From Actinomadura spongiicola (lineage in GTDB: Bacteria; Actinomycetota; Actinomycetes; Streptosporangiales; Streptosporangiaceae): a DNA stretch of 64,000 nucleotides. This document shows, in pieces, positions 7,505-16,244 of this stretch. Position 1 is the stretch's first letter, and every line of letters starts with the position of its first letter. Made by a program: the position numbers and the translations under genes. The notes beneath the pieces were generated by a model. The model saw nothing but the letters and a program-made list of their open reading frames with translations, did no database searches and was not told the origin of the DNA. The stretch is taken from positions 124,001 through 188,000 of the forward strand of contig NZ_QVNQ01000001.1 of assembly GCF_003432485.1 (NCBI RefSeq), given 5' to 3'.

Positions 7505-8191
7505 ATGCCCGTCCCGCGCCTTGCCGTGTCCGTCGATCTCGTCGTGCTCACCGTGCGGGAGCACCGGTTGTGCGCGCTGCGGTGGCGACGGGACCGTGAG
7601 CCCTATCTGGGGGCCTGGTCCCTGCCGGGCGGGTTCATCCAGCTCGACGAGGACCTTCCGGCCGCCGCGTCGCGGCTGATGGCCGAACGGGCCGGACTCG
7701 CGGACGTCCGGATCCACCTGGAGCAGCTCGCCACGTACGGGTATCCGGACCGTGACCCTCGGCAGCGGGTGGTCAGCGTCGCGTACCTGGGGCTGGCGCC
7801 GGATCTGCCCGCGTCCAGCCGCGCGCAGGTGCTGTGGACGGCCGTGGACGACCTGCTGCACCGCGACAGGGCCGCGTTCGACCACCGGCGCATCCTGTGC
7901 GACGGGATGGAACGGGCGCGGGCGAAGCTGGAGTACACGTCGCTGGCCGCCGCGTTCTGCCCACCGGAGTTCACCGTCGCGGAACTCCGCCGCGTCTACG
8001 AGATCGTCTGGGGCACGAGCCTCGACCCACGGAACTTCCATCGGAAGGTCACCGGAGCGGACAGATTTCTCATACCGACCGAGCGGACGACGACCCGGGA
8101 CGGTGGCCGACCCGCCCGCCTGTACCGGCGCGGGGACGCCGAGCAGCTGCGTCCGCCGATGTTGCGGCCCCGGGGCCGTGACCTGGGGTGA
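7505..8191 (+). CDS. NrtR-like regulator: degenerate NUDIX domain fused to winged helix
   Basis: A 228-residue protein. Residues about 5-145 form a NUDIX domain beginning SVDLVVLTVREHRLCALRWRR. The NUDIX box starts correctly (G-x5-E in GGFIQLDE) but continues RLMAERAGL, lacking the RE and EE glutamates needed for hydrolysis. Residues about 150-215 (FTVAELRRVYEIVWG, then NFHRKVTG) form the C-terminal winged helix typical of NrtR. NrtR proteins sense ADP-ribose or related ligands and usually control NAD or sugar metabolism. No such genes are adjacent, so its target is unknown. The start codon is ATG 7505. It is followed on the same strand by a small unknown gene. Confidence 0.8.
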   Translation: MPVPRLAVSVDLVVLTVREHRLCALRWRRDREPYLGAWSLPGGFIQLDEDLPAAASRLMAERAGLADVRIHLEQLATYGYPDRDPRQRVVSVAYLGLAPDLPASSRAQVLWTAVDDLLHRDRAAFDHRRILCDGMERARAKLEYTSLAAAFCPPEFTVAELRRVYEIVWGTSLDPRNFHRKVTGADRFLIPTERTTTRDGGRPARLYRRGDAEQLRPPMLRPRGRDLG

Positions 8192-8231
8192 CGTCACGGT
8201 CATCCAGGGACGGTTGCTATTTTCGCTGCCT

Positions 8232-8525
8232 ATGAACGGTGAGTCGCCCGAAATGCTCAGCCTGCTCGTCCGGGACATCGGGGAGGCCGGCGTCGCGGAG
8301 ATGGCCGGGTCGCCGGGGCTGGCCGCGGCCGTCGACCAGCATGTCGCGGGCCTCACGGAGGAGCTCGGCCCGCCGGGTGAGCCGCCCGGCGAGGACGATC
8401 TGATGGGGTACCTGCGGGATTTCGCCGAGGACGCGTTCAACCGGGGCTGGTGGCCGGACAACACCCGCGACTGGGAGTTCGTCCGCATCGTGGCCCTTTG
8501 CTGGATGATGAGGGACGCTGCGTAG
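8232..8525 (+). CDS. small acidic protein of unknown function
   Basis: A 97-residue acidic protein with helical pattern: an N-terminal helix ([17 protein letters not shown]), then a [13 protein letters not shown] stretch and a C-terminal [22 protein letters not shown] segment. It recalls short actinomycete proteins annotated as DUF6401, but I am not certain. No good Shine-Dalgarno sequence is seen before ATG 8232, so it may be leaderless or start elsewhere. It lies between the NrtR-like regulator and an aminotransferase gene with spacings of about 40 bp each. Confidence 0.6.
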   Translation: MNGESPEMLSLLVRDIGEAGVAEMAGSPGLAAAVDQHVAGLTEELGPPGEPPGEDDLMGYLRDFAEDAFNRGWWPDNTRDWEFVRIVALCWMMRDAA

Positions 8526-8565
8526 GCTGGGGACTCATCACCCCTGTGCTAACTGGAGGACATCG

Positions 8566-9645
8566 GTGTCCGAGGCAACGACTCCGCGCTTCCGCTCCGT
8601 CCTCGACCGGTTCGTGGCTTACAAGCCCGGCAAGGTCGCCATGTCACCCGAGGGCCGCTCGTTCAAGCTGTCGTCCAACGAGTCGCCGCACGGGCCGCTC
8701 CCGTCGGTCGTGGACGCGATCGGCGAGGCGGCGAAGAACGTCAACCGGTACCCCGACAACAACGCGACCGCGCTGACGGAGGCGATCGCCGCGCACTACG
8801 GCGTCCCCGCCGACCATGTCGCGGTCGGCTGCGGCTCGGTGGGCATGACACAGATGCTGCTGGAGGCCGTCGCGGAGCCGGGCGCGGAGGTCGTGTACGC
8901 GTGGCGGTCGTTCGAGGCGTACCCGCTGCTGGTGTCGCTGTCGGGCGCGACGCCCGTCCAGGTGCCGCTGCGGGACGAGACCCACGACCTGACCGCGATG
9001 GCCGACGCCATCACCGACCGGACCCGCCTGATCTTCCTCTGCAACCCGAACAACCCGACGGGAACGATCGTCCGGCGCGCGGAGATCGAGGCGTTCCTCG
9101 ACCGTGTCCCGTCCGACTGCCTGGTCGTCCTGGACGAGGCGTACCGCGAGTACGTCCGCGACGACGAGGTCCCGGACGGCCTCACCCTCTACGGCGACCG
9201 CCCGAACCTGGCGGTCCTCCGCACGTTCTCCAAGGCCTACGGCCTCGCCGGCCTCCGCATCGGCTTCCTCGTCGCGCACCCGCTGGTCGCCGGGGCGATC
9301 CGCAAGACGTTCCTGCCGTTCAGCGTGAACTCGGTCGCGCAGGCGGCGGGCGTCGCGTCCCTGGCGGCGACCGACGAACTTCTGGAACGCGTCGAGGGAA
9401 CGGTCAAGGAACGCGACCGCGTCCGCGACGCCCTCCTCGCGGACGGCTGGAAGGTCCCCCCGACCGAGGCCAACTTCGTCTGGCTACGCCTGGGCGACCG
9501 CACGATGGAGTTCTCCGACGCCTGCGACGCCCAGGGCATCAGCGTCCGCCCGTTCCCCGGAGAAGGCGCAAGAGTCTCCATCGGCTCCTCCGACGAAAAC
9601 GACGCCTTCCTCGCCGTAGCCACTGCCTTCCCCCACCGCAACTAA
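8566..9645 (+). CDS. histidinol-phosphate/aromatic aminotransferase (PLP, class I/II)
   Basis: A 359-residue PLP-dependent aminotransferase. Visible features are the substrate region [10 protein letters not shown] (36-45), CNPNNPTG (159-166), the PLP-contact DEAYREY (190-196), the Schiff-base lysine K223 in [13 protein letters not shown], and the late phosphate-binding arginine region (GEGARVSIG). The overall family is HisC; actinomycetes carry a second, stand-alone copy that acts on aromatic 2-oxo acids (Pat/HisC2). As this gene is not in a his operon and prephenate dehydratase is encoded in the same window at 32.7 kb, an aromatic role is plausible but not shown. GTG 8566 is preceded by GGAGG at a normal distance. 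Confidence 0.88.
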   Translation: MSEATTPRFRSVLDRFVAYKPGKVAMSPEGRSFKLSSNESPHGPLPSVVDAIGEAAKNVNRYPDNNATALTEAIAAHYGVPADHVAVGCGSVGMTQMLLEAVAEPGAEVVYAWRSFEAYPLLVSLSGATPVQVPLRDETHDLTAMADAITDRTRLIFLCNPNNPTGTIVRRAEIEAFLDRVPSDCLVVLDEAYREYVRDDEVPDGLTLYGDRPNLAVLRTFSKAYGLAGLRIGFLVAHPLVAGAIRKTFLPFSVNSVAQAAGVASLAATDELLERVEGTVKERDRVRDALLADGWKVPPTEANFVWLRLGDRTMEFSDACDAQGISVRPFPGEGARVSIGSSDENDAFLAVATAFPHRN

Positions 9646-9676
9646 CCCCCGGCGACCGGACCGCCCCGCCTCCGCG

Positions 9677-10261
9677 TCAGCGCCCGCGAACGTCCTTGAG
9701 TGGGATGTCGAGGTCGAACGGCGAGGTGAAGGCGATCCGGTCGTGGTGGATGCCGGTGGAGACGTATCGTCCGGTGGCGTCGTCGAGCTCATAGGTGTAG
9801 ATCGCGAACGCCGGTGCGGTCTGGTCCGTCTCCACCCGCCAGTAGTGCCGGATTTCCGCCTCCGCGTACAGTTCCGGGTGCGTCCGCCGGTCCTTGCGCT
9901 TGGTGGACGGCGACACCACCTCGGCGACGAGGGTGACGAGCTCCGCAGGGATGGGACGCTCGTAAGGGTCGTGGTCGGCGGAGTACACGACGATGTCGGG
10001 GGCGATCTCGACCGGCTCGTTCTCGTCGTCGTCCAGGAGAACGTCCACGTCGGTGTCGACCTGCCAGGCGGCGGGGGCCGTGTCCTCGATGCGGGTCGCC
10101 AGGCGCCGCGCGATGCGTTGGTGGATCGGGCGAGGCCGTGGGCTCACGACGAGTTCTCCGTGGATGAGGCTGACACGAGCCGGGAGGTCTTCGGGCAGCG
10201 CCTCGAACTCCGCTCGCGTCCAGGTGTCACCGGACGGCAGGGGCAGAGTCAGCGCTTGCAT
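9677..10261 (-). CDS. Uma2-family (DUF820) PD-(D/E)XK-like endonuclease
   Basis: A 194-residue protein of the Uma2 family, which is expanded in actinomycetes and cyanobacteria. Family marks: TRAEFEALPEDLPARVSLIHGELVVSP-type N-terminus, HQRIARRLATRI, a central PDIVVYS with the predicted metal-binding aspartate, and EVVSPSTKRKDRRTHPELYAEAEIRHYWRV containing the E and K of the nuclease core. Biological function is poorly defined; a restriction-type nuclease fold is predicted. It is monocistronic. The stretch between its start (10261) and the next hairpin contains no other gene. Confidence 0.88.
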   Translation of the reverse strand: MQALTLPLPSGDTWTRAEFEALPEDLPARVSLIHGELVVSPRPRPIHQRIARRLATRIEDTAPAAWQVDTDVDVLLDDDENEPVEIAPDIVVYSADHDPYERPIPAELVTLVAEVVSPSTKRKDRRTHPELYAEAEIRHYWRVETDQTAPAFAIYTYELDDATGRYVSTGIHHDRIAFTSPFDLDIPLKDVRGR

Positions 10262-10346
10262 GGCTCGGGACGCCTCCGGGTCGGTACAGATTCTCGGTAC
10301 TAAGTCAGCGTACCTTCGGGGCGTTGGGACGTGGGGGGAGCAGGGT

Positions 10347-10373
10347 GAAGCCCCGGGCTGGGCCCGGGGCTTC
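10347..10373 (-). terminator. stem-loop terminator of the wHTH regulator
   Basis: A perfect 12-bp stem (GAAGCCCCGGGC with GCCCGGGGCTTC) and a 3-nt loop, 9 bp beyond the regulator's stop codon. Because it is symmetrical it could also protect the divergent Uma2 promoter region from read-through. Confidence 0.8.
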
Positions 10374-10381
10374 GGTGTGCG

Positions 10382-11710
10382 TCAGGGGGTCTTGGTGGGA
10401 CCCAGTTTCTCGACGATGAGGCGGTAGAGCTGGCGGGGGCGGCCGGGCTGCGGGGTGCGGTTCGGGGGGAGCGGCCAGGCGAGCCCCTCTTCGACGAGGG
10501 TGCGCAGGAGGCGGCGGGCCGTGCGCGGGGTGACACCGAGCATCTTTCCGGCGTTCTCCGCGTCCACGATCAGCGGCTGTTCCTGGTCGCCGAGCTTGTC
10601 TGCGAGGCGGGCTAGGATTTCGAGGCCTTTGGGCTTGGCCTGGGGTTGGGTGCGTGGCGGTGTTCGGGGCGCGGGGACGAGGGCGCGGCCGTCGCGGTCC
10701 AGGGCGAAGCCCTGGGCGCGCTGGGAGCTCTGGGAGCGGGCGAGGGCGGCGCGGGCGTGGTTCTCCGCCTCGTGGGCGGTGCGGCCCATGCCGATGCCGA
10801 CCTCGATGGCGAGGCCGAGTTCCTCGCGGACGCGTTCGACGAACGGCGGCGTCCGGAAGCCTTCGGTGGACGCGGTGACCGAGCCGCGCGTCGCGATGAC
10901 GAGGTAGCTGTGGTCGTCCAGCGGCCAGACGGAGGCGTTCATCCGGTGCGCCTCCTGGAGGAGGACGCGGTGCAGGGCGAGTTTCAGCTCGTCGCGCCAG
11001 TAGCGAGGGGTGACGCGGCGGGGTGTCTCGCGCAGGGTCGGGACGTCCACCAGGACGACGACCAGCTGGGACTCTTCCAGGCGGTGGTGGGCGCCGAGCA
11101 GCGCGGCGGTCTGCAGGGAGCTGCGGATGGCCGCGCCGGTGGGACGGACGCGGATGGTCGGCACCCCGGCCATCTCCATCCGTTCCGCGGTGGCGTGCAC
11201 GCACGTCATCGCGACCGTCGTGGCGCCGCGGCGCCACAGCCGTTCGTGGAAGGCGGCGAGCGTGCCGGGGCCCGCGGACTCCTCACGCAGATGCACCTGC
11301 TCGGTGCCCAGACTGATCTCGGAGTACGCCTCCTCGACCTCGGCACGGCCGAGCACGTCGATGCTCACCCTGGCCGGGTCGAATCGGTCGTCGAGTGAGG
11401 CGCGTAGTAACGCGCCCTGGAGTGCCGCGCCGTTCAGCGGCACGTAGGTGGCGGGCATCGTGAGCACGCCCGCCTTGCGGGCGAAGTCGTACGGGACGGG
11501 GCTGGCGAACAGGCACACGTCCACGCCCGATCCCAGCCGTACTACTTTGTCGGCGGCCTCCTGCTCGTCTCTGTATGCGGCGGCCACCAGCCGGCTCGGT
11601 ACCGGCGTGGGGCCGTGGCCCATCAGCATGACTCTTTCGACCAGGTCATGCGGGCCCACGACGCCGATCGTGAGGTCGGGGGTGACCGACCCCGTTCGTG
11701 CGGCCGTCAT
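10382..11710 (-). CDS. transcriptional regulator with sensory N-terminus and C-terminal winged helix
   Basis: A 442-residue cytoplasmic protein. The N-terminal third (about 10-190: LTIGVVGPHDLVERVMLM onward) has an alternating alpha/beta pattern like a periplasmic-binding or response-sensor fold. The middle (about 215-340, with VVVLVDVP, WPLDDHSYLVIATRG and VEVGIGMGRTAHEAENHARAALARS) resembles a degenerate nucleotide-cyclase/GGDEF-like domain. The C-terminus (about 375-440, VTPRTARRLLRTLVEEGLAW) is a winged helix. Similar proteins are conserved in actinomycetes, but I know of no defined target. An upstream extension of the frame exists; ATG 11710 is my preferred start. A long 5' spacer and a strong terminator suggest it is transcribed alone. 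Confidence 0.75.
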   Translation of the reverse strand: MTAARTGSVTPDLTIGVVGPHDLVERVMLMGHGPTPVPSRLVAAAYRDEQEAADKVVRLGSGVDVCLFASPVPYDFARKAGVLTMPATYVPLNGAALQGALLRASLDDRFDPARVSIDVLGRAEVEEAYSEISLGTEQVHLREESAGPGTLAAFHERLWRRGATTVAMTCVHATAERMEMAGVPTIRVRPTGAAIRSSLQTAALLGAHHRLEESQLVVVLVDVPTLRETPRRVTPRYWRDELKLALHRVLLQEAHRMNASVWPLDDHSYLVIATRGSVTASTEGFRTPPFVERVREELGLAIEVGIGMGRTAHEAENHARAALARSQSSQRAQGFALDRDGRALVPAPRTPPRTQPQAKPKGLEILARLADKLGDQEQPLIVDAENAGKMLGVTPRTARRLLRTLVEEGLAWPLPPNRTPQPGRPRQLYRLIVEKLGPTKTP

Positions 11711-12466
11711 CGATGATCGCTCGCTTCCGGTCCATCCTCTCGGCGGGGGTCCGGCCCCGACCACGCGTTCGCGCACGATCCGCCCAACGGTTGTCTCATG
11801 GCTTTCGCCCCTGCCTTCTGACCCAGCACCGCGGTCCTCGTTCGGTATTCGCCTCCGTTCAGGCCCCCCAGCCGTGCGGCCTCGGCCGCCGACCGCCCCG
11901 GAAGGGATGGGAGCCCCTTAGCGGGCAGATCGGGTCGGGGCCACGGTGTGTGACGCTCAGACGCGAAATCGAATCAAGGGTGCGGCGAAAAAGTAACCTA
12001 CGGGACCCCCTAGTCAGTAATTTGTCACCATTCGGCCAGTCTTGATCCTGCATCTTCGGTCGTCCGAAGTTGAAAAACAAGACCCGAAATCTACCGGGAA
12101 GGGTGCTTCTGGCGCAGTTGCGCTCCGAGGCGACTTCCATGATGCCCGTTCGAGGCGTGTGGGACCGAAACCCGTCCGTCCTGATGACGCCATGGACCGA
12201 AAGACGAGTGATCCGTTGGAACTGGGCCTTCAGGGAGACCGGTGATTTTCTACCGGGTTTCGGCCCGTCCGTACCGGACCGTTCCAGGGGTTTCTTCCCA
12301 GTTCAGCGCGGTATGCGTCGACAGGAGAGCACGTTGGACGCAAGCCATGAGTAGCCGGAGCATCACACAACGCTGAACATTTTCCGCGCCCGAGGTTACT
12401 CGGGTCGTCAGGAACGGCACCCGAGTTGGTCAGGACGGGGCCACATTCGGCCGATTGAGGCCGTCA
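11711..12466. other. long spacer upstream of the regulator; no gene seen
   Basis: About 750 bp between murA's end and the regulator's start. It is less GC-rich than its neighbours around 11970-12110. I see a small hairpin (CTTCGG-TCGT-CCGAAG near 12054) and a 9-bp inverted pair (CCGAAACCC near 12168 and GGGTTTCGG near 12256), but no convincing ORF. A candidate plus-strand frame at 12070 has atypical codon use. The region could hold a long 5' leader or a small RNA. Confidence 0.4.
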
Positions 12467-12495
12467 GCGCGGCGTCGTACGGAACGACGCCGCGC
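12467..12495 (-). terminator. stem-loop terminator of murA
   Basis: A perfect 12-bp GC-rich stem (GCGCGGCGTCGT with ACGACGCCGCGC) and a 5-nt loop, 10 bp after the murA stop on the minus strand. Confidence 0.8.
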
Positions 12496-12505
12496 CGGAG
12501 GACGG

Positions 12506-13792
12506 TCAGCCGACCTCGCGGACGATCTCCGCGCCGAGCTGGGAGAGGCGTTCGGCGGTGTGGGCGTGCCCGCGGTCCAGGTAGTAGGCGGAGGTGATCG
12601 TCGTCTCGCCCTCGGCGGCGAGCCCGGCGAGGACGAGGGCGCTGCCGCAGCGCAGGTCGTGGGCCTCGACCTCGGCGCCGCGCAGGCCGCGCGGGCCGTT
12701 CACCTTGGCGCGATTGCCGTCCACCTCGATGTCCGCGCCCATCTTGGTCAGCTCGTCGGCCAGCTTGAACCGGCCGTCGAAGATCCGCTCATAGATGTAG
12801 GAGGGGCCCTCGGCGAGGCAGGACAGCGCCATGATCGGCGACTGGAGGTCGGTGGCGAAGCCCGGGTACTCGTCGGTGATGACGTTGATGGGACGCAGCG
12901 TCCGGTTCCGCCGGACCTGGAGGACCGCGCCCTGCTGGTGGAAGTCGACGCCCATCTGCTCCAGCTTGTCGGCGGCGACGCCGAGGTGCTCCAGCGTGGC
13001 GCCGACGAGGTTCAGGTCACCGCCGGTGATCGCGGCGGCCATCACGAACACGCCGGTGTCGATCCGGTCGGGCATCACCGTGTGCTCGACGGCCGTCAGC
13101 TCGTCCACGCCCTCGACGGTGATGAACCCGGTCCCACCGCCGCTGATCTTGGCGCCCATCGCCTGGAGGATCGCGATGTTGTCCAGCACCTCGGGCTCCA
13201 GCGCCGCGTTCTTGATCAGCGTGGTGCCGCGGGCGAGGGCCGCCGCCATGATCAGGTTCTCGGTGCCGGTGTGGGAGGGGGTGTCGCAGTAGAGCGTCCC
13301 GCCGCGCAGGTCGCCGGCCTTGATGTGGATGATGCCGTCGCCGTTGTCGGCCACCTGCTCGGTGACCGTGGCGCCCATCCGTTTGAAGCCGTTGTAGTGG
13401 AAGTCCAGGTTGCGGCTGCCGAGGTTGCAGCCGCCGACGCCCTCGATGACCGCCTCGCCGAGCCGGTGCAGCAGGGCCGGGACGAACAGGAACGAGCCGC
13501 GGAACCGGGACGCGATGTCGGCGGGCAGCACCGGGCTGCTCAGCGACGAGGCGTCGATCACCAGCGTGCGTTCGGTCTCGTGCAGTTCGGCCTTGGCGCC
13601 GATGGCCCGCGCGAGTTCCACCGCGCGCCGGACGTCCTCGATGATCGGTACGTTGCGCAGAACGGTGCGTCCCGTGCTCGCCATCAGCGAGGCGCCGATC
13701 ATCGGCAGGACCGCGTTCTTGGCTCCCTGGACGAAGACGGTGCCGTGCAGTTGACGACCGCCGCGCACGCGGTAGCGAACCTCGTGGCCCAT
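12506..13792 (-). CDS. murA: MurA-family UDP-GlcNAc 1-carboxyvinyltransferase
   Basis: A 428-residue EPSP-synthase-fold enzyme that transfers enolpyruvate from PEP to UDP-N-acetylglucosamine, the first committed step of peptidoglycan synthesis. Conserved residues are in place: K and N in VQGAKNAVLPM, the arginine in ASRFRGSFLF, the catalytic cysteine in VGGCNLG, arginine and aspartate in SRNLDFHY, the aspartate in PGFATDLQSP and the ERIFDGRF arginine. The loop usually written RPVD is RNLD, and the N-terminal region is divergent, so this may be the second MurA paralogue that many actinomycetes have. AAAGGAG precedes the ATG. It is transcribed alone and ends in a strong hairpin. Confidence 0.85.
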   Translation of the reverse strand: MGHEVRYRVRGGRQLHGTVFVQGAKNAVLPMIGASLMASTGRTVLRNVPIIEDVRRAVELARAIGAKAELHETERTLVIDASSLSSPVLPADIASRFRGSFLFVPALLHRLGEAVIEGVGGCNLGSRNLDFHYNGFKRMGATVTEQVADNGDGIIHIKAGDLRGGTLYCDTPSHTGTENLIMAAALARGTTLIKNAALEPEVLDNIAILQAMGAKISGGGTGFITVEGVDELTAVEHTVMPDRIDTGVFVMAAAITGGDLNLVGATLEHLGVAADKLEQMGVDFHQQGAVLQVRRNRTLRPINVITDEYPGFATDLQSPIMALSCLAEGPSYIYERIFDGRFKLADELTKMGADIEVDGNRAKVNGPRGLRGAEVEAHDLRCGSALVLAGLAAEGETTITSAYYLDRGHAHTAERLSQLGAEIVREVG

Positions 13793-14012
13793 ACTGCCTT
13801 ACTCCTTTTCGGTGCGGGAAACGTGCCTGCCAGTGGGAGCACGAGGGCCGAGCGCGCCGAACGGTCCCCCCTCTGCGCCAACGCGACCCCAGTAAACCAT
13901 CGGGCCGGGAGTGTGAGATCCGGCCCGCCGTCCTGTGGGCATCAGTCTGTCCGTTGGGATGCCCGCCGAACAGAGAAAGTTCGCGGTCGCAAGCGAACTA
14001 CCCGGATCATGT

Positions 14013-14867
14013 TCAGGAATGCCGTTCTGACGGGCGACGGTGTTCCAAGACTTCCACCGGATCGCCAAGGGCGAGACGACCGAGGGTGCGGGGCACGCAG
14101 TTCTGGCCGAACCGGATTCCACGGTCGCGGGTGCGGTACGTGGCGAGCGTCCGCAGTGGTTCGCAGCCTCGTTCACCGGTGTCCTGGTCGGTGGTCGTGA
14201 CGACGCAACGGCCGCACGGTTTGATCATCTCGATGACGGTCTCGCCGATGCGCAGCAGGCGGACGTCGTCCTCGCCGAACGCGCCGAGCCCCTCGACGAC
14301 GAGGCTGGGCCGGAACCGGTTCATCGGGAGCGGCTCGTCCAGCCGGGAGTTCAGGTCGGCGAGCGACTCGGCGGAGATGACCAGCAGCGGGTACCCGTCG
14401 GCGAACATCAGCTCACCCTGACCGCGTGAGGTGGAGCGGTTTCCCGTGAAACGCACCAGGCGGCAGTCCTGGTCGAGGAAGGACGTGAACCACGCCGCCG
14501 CCTCATCGCCCTGGTCGACGCCCTGGCACTCCGTCCGGTGGACGGTCACGTCCAGGACGTCGCCGTCGTCCACGGCCTTGTGGACGAGTGGTGCCGCCGC
14601 GCCCACACCGTTCACCGTGAGGACCTCGCCGTCGTACGACGGGCGCAGCAACGCCATCCGCGAGAGATCCCGCTGGGACATGAATCGCCCGGTCGGAGTG
14701 ACGAGCATGAACTCGCGGTCGAACGGCACGCCCCTGGCGGTCAGCTCCGCGCTGTGCAGGGCGGTGCCACGGGCGCCTTTGAGCGGGTAGGCGTTGATTT
14801 CGGTGAGTGTCGCCGTCAATGTCGCCGTCAATGTCGCCGTCAATGTCGCCGTCAATGTCGCCGTCAA
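14013..14867 (-). CDS. MOSC-domain molybdenum-cofactor-binding protein (YcbX-like)
   Basis: About 285 residues with the N-terminal MOSC beta-barrel domain (LTEINAYPLKGARG, then RGVPFDREFMLV) and the C-terminal MOSC domain (LMFADGYPLLVISAESLADLN; MNRFRPSLVVEG; IKPCGRCVVTTTDQDTGE, with the conserved Cys pair). These proteins bind Moco sulfur and act in molybdoenzyme-linked reduction, for example of N-hydroxylated compounds. No redox partner domain is fused. The N-terminus is odd: translation begins within a 12-bp tandem repeat coding (LTAT)n. The first TTG, at 14867, has GGAGG just upstream, so I use it. Up to four further in-frame TTG codons follow at 12-bp steps. Confidence 0.82.
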   Translation of the reverse strand: MTATLTATLTATLTATLTATLTEINAYPLKGARGTALHSAELTARGVPFDREFMLVTPTGRFMSQRDLSRMALLRPSYDGEVLTVNGVGAAAPLVHKAVDDGDVLDVTVHRTECQGVDQGDEAAAWFTSFLDQDCRLVRFTGNRSTSRGQGELMFADGYPLLVISAESLADLNSRLDEPLPMNRFRPSLVVEGLGAFGEDDVRLLRIGETVIEMIKPCGRCVVTTTDQDTGERGCEPLRTLATYRTRDRGIRFGQNCVPRTLGRLALGDPVEVLEHRRPSERHS

Positions 14868-14868
14868 T
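14809..14868 (-). repeat. five tandem 12-bp repeats at the MOSC gene start
   Basis: Five exact copies of GTCGCCGTCAAT (plus strand), read on the minus strand as TTG-ACG-GCG-ACA, encoding Leu-Thr-Ala-Thr. Because 12 is a multiple of three, copy-number change keeps the frame but alters the N-terminal length and the number of possible TTG starts next to the ribosome binding site. Confidence 0.95.
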
Positions 14869-14888
14869 GTGCCTCCGGTCGCGTGTCG

Positions 14889-16199
14889 TTACTGAAGCGC
14901 GGTCAGCCGGGCGAAGACGGGGCCGAGCCGCTCGACGAACCGCTCGGGACGGCAGACCTCGTCCAGGCGCGCCTCGTCCAGCTTGAGGCCCTTCTCGGCG
15001 GCGTGCCTGCGGAGCGTCTCGCGGAACGGCGTGCCGGTCTCCCAGGTGTCCATCGCCGCCTGCTGGACGAGCGGGTACGCCTCGTCGTCGCGCGACATCC
15101 CCGCCTCCACCAGCTCAAGCAGCACGGTCGAGGTGTAGATGAGGCCGCCGGTCGATTCGAGATTGGCCCGCATCCGCGCCTCATCGACGACAAGTCCGGA
15201 CATGAGGCGGTTCGTCAGGTTCAGCATGTAGTCGAGCGCGATGGACGCGTCCGGCAACGCGATCCGCTCCGTCGACGAGTGCGAGATGTCACGCTCGTGC
15301 CAGAGCGGAATCCCCTCCAGGACCGGGACGATCTGCGCCCGCACGATCCGCGCCATCCCCGCCAGCCTCTCGGAGATGATCGGGTTCTTCTTGTGCGGCA
15401 TCGCCGACGAGCCCTTCTGGCCCTTCCCGAACGGCTCCCACAGCTCGCGGACCTCCGTGCGCTGGCCGTGCCGCACCTCCAGCGCGATCGCCTCGCACAC
15501 CGTCGCCATGATCGCCAGCGTCGACACCCACTCGCTGATGCCGTCCCGCAGGACGACCTGCGTCGACACGTCCGCGGGCCGGAGGCCGAGCTTCCGCGCC
15601 ACGTGCAGCTCGACGGCCGGGTCGATGTTGGAGTACGTCCCGACGGCACCGGAGATCGCCATCACGCCGACGGCCTCGCGGGCCCGCCGCAGCCGATCCC
15701 GGGACCGGGCCATGGCGAACGCGAAGTCGGCGACCCGGTGGCCCCAGACGTCCGGTTCGCCGTGGATGCCGTGCGTCCGCCCGACCCGCAGCGTCGCCTT
15801 GTGCGCCAGCGCGTGGTCGCGCAGCGTCGCGACGAGCGTGTCCGCCTTGGCCAACAGGATGTCGGTCGCCTCGACCAGCTGGATCGCCAGCGCCGTGTCG
15901 AGCAGATCGGACGACGTCATGCCGAAATGGACATACCGGGCCGCCTCGCGCGGCTCGGTGTTGTCCGCCCACGCCGACAGGAACGCGATCACGTCATGCT
16001 GTGTGACCGCCTCGATCGCGTGCACCGCCTCCGGCGTCGGCGGCGGCGCCGCGCGGACCGGTTCCACCACCTCCGGCGGGATCGTGCCGGCCTCGGCGTG
16101 GGCCTCGACCACCAGGGTCTCGACCTGGCACCACAGCTCGTACTTGTGCGCGTCGCTCCAGACGCGTCCCATCTCCGGAAGCGTGTACCGTTCGATCAC
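14889..16199 (-). CDS. purB: adenylosuccinate lyase
   Basis: A 436-residue fumarase/aspartase-superfamily lyase that releases fumarate from SAICAR and from adenylosuccinate in purine synthesis. The signature loop SSAMPHKKNP is intact; THGIHGEPDVWGHR and the MTSSDLLDTA region carry the catalytic histidines and substrate contacts. The start is GTG 16199. It lies downstream of purD on the same strand with a 45-bp gap, forming a small pur operon. The MOSC gene follows 21 bp later, so it may be co-transcribed. purA is encoded separately at 50.7 kb. Confidence 0.95.
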   Translation of the reverse strand: MIERYTLPEMGRVWSDAHKYELWCQVETLVVEAHAEAGTIPPEVVEPVRAAPPPTPEAVHAIEAVTQHDVIAFLSAWADNTEPREAARYVHFGMTSSDLLDTALAIQLVEATDILLAKADTLVATLRDHALAHKATLRVGRTHGIHGEPDVWGHRVADFAFAMARSRDRLRRAREAVGVMAISGAVGTYSNIDPAVELHVARKLGLRPADVSTQVVLRDGISEWVSTLAIMATVCEAIALEVRHGQRTEVRELWEPFGKGQKGSSAMPHKKNPIISERLAGMARIVRAQIVPVLEGIPLWHERDISHSSTERIALPDASIALDYMLNLTNRLMSGLVVDEARMRANLESTGGLIYTSTVLLELVEAGMSRDDEAYPLVQQAAMDTWETGTPFRETLRRHAAEKGLKLDEARLDEVCRPERFVERLGPVFARLTALQ

Positions 16200-16244
16200 C
16201 CGACGATTGTCCCAGGTCGCGCGGCCCGCCTGCCGGGCGGGTCG

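Noticed and set aside
12070..12354. 94-aa plus-strand ORF in the spacer upstream of the regulator
   Set aside because: TTG start without ribosome binding site, atypical codon use and no recognisable family.
14809..14868. CRISPR-like array
   Set aside because: 12-bp units with no spacers, in coding sequence; none of the window's repeat arrays has regular unique spacers.
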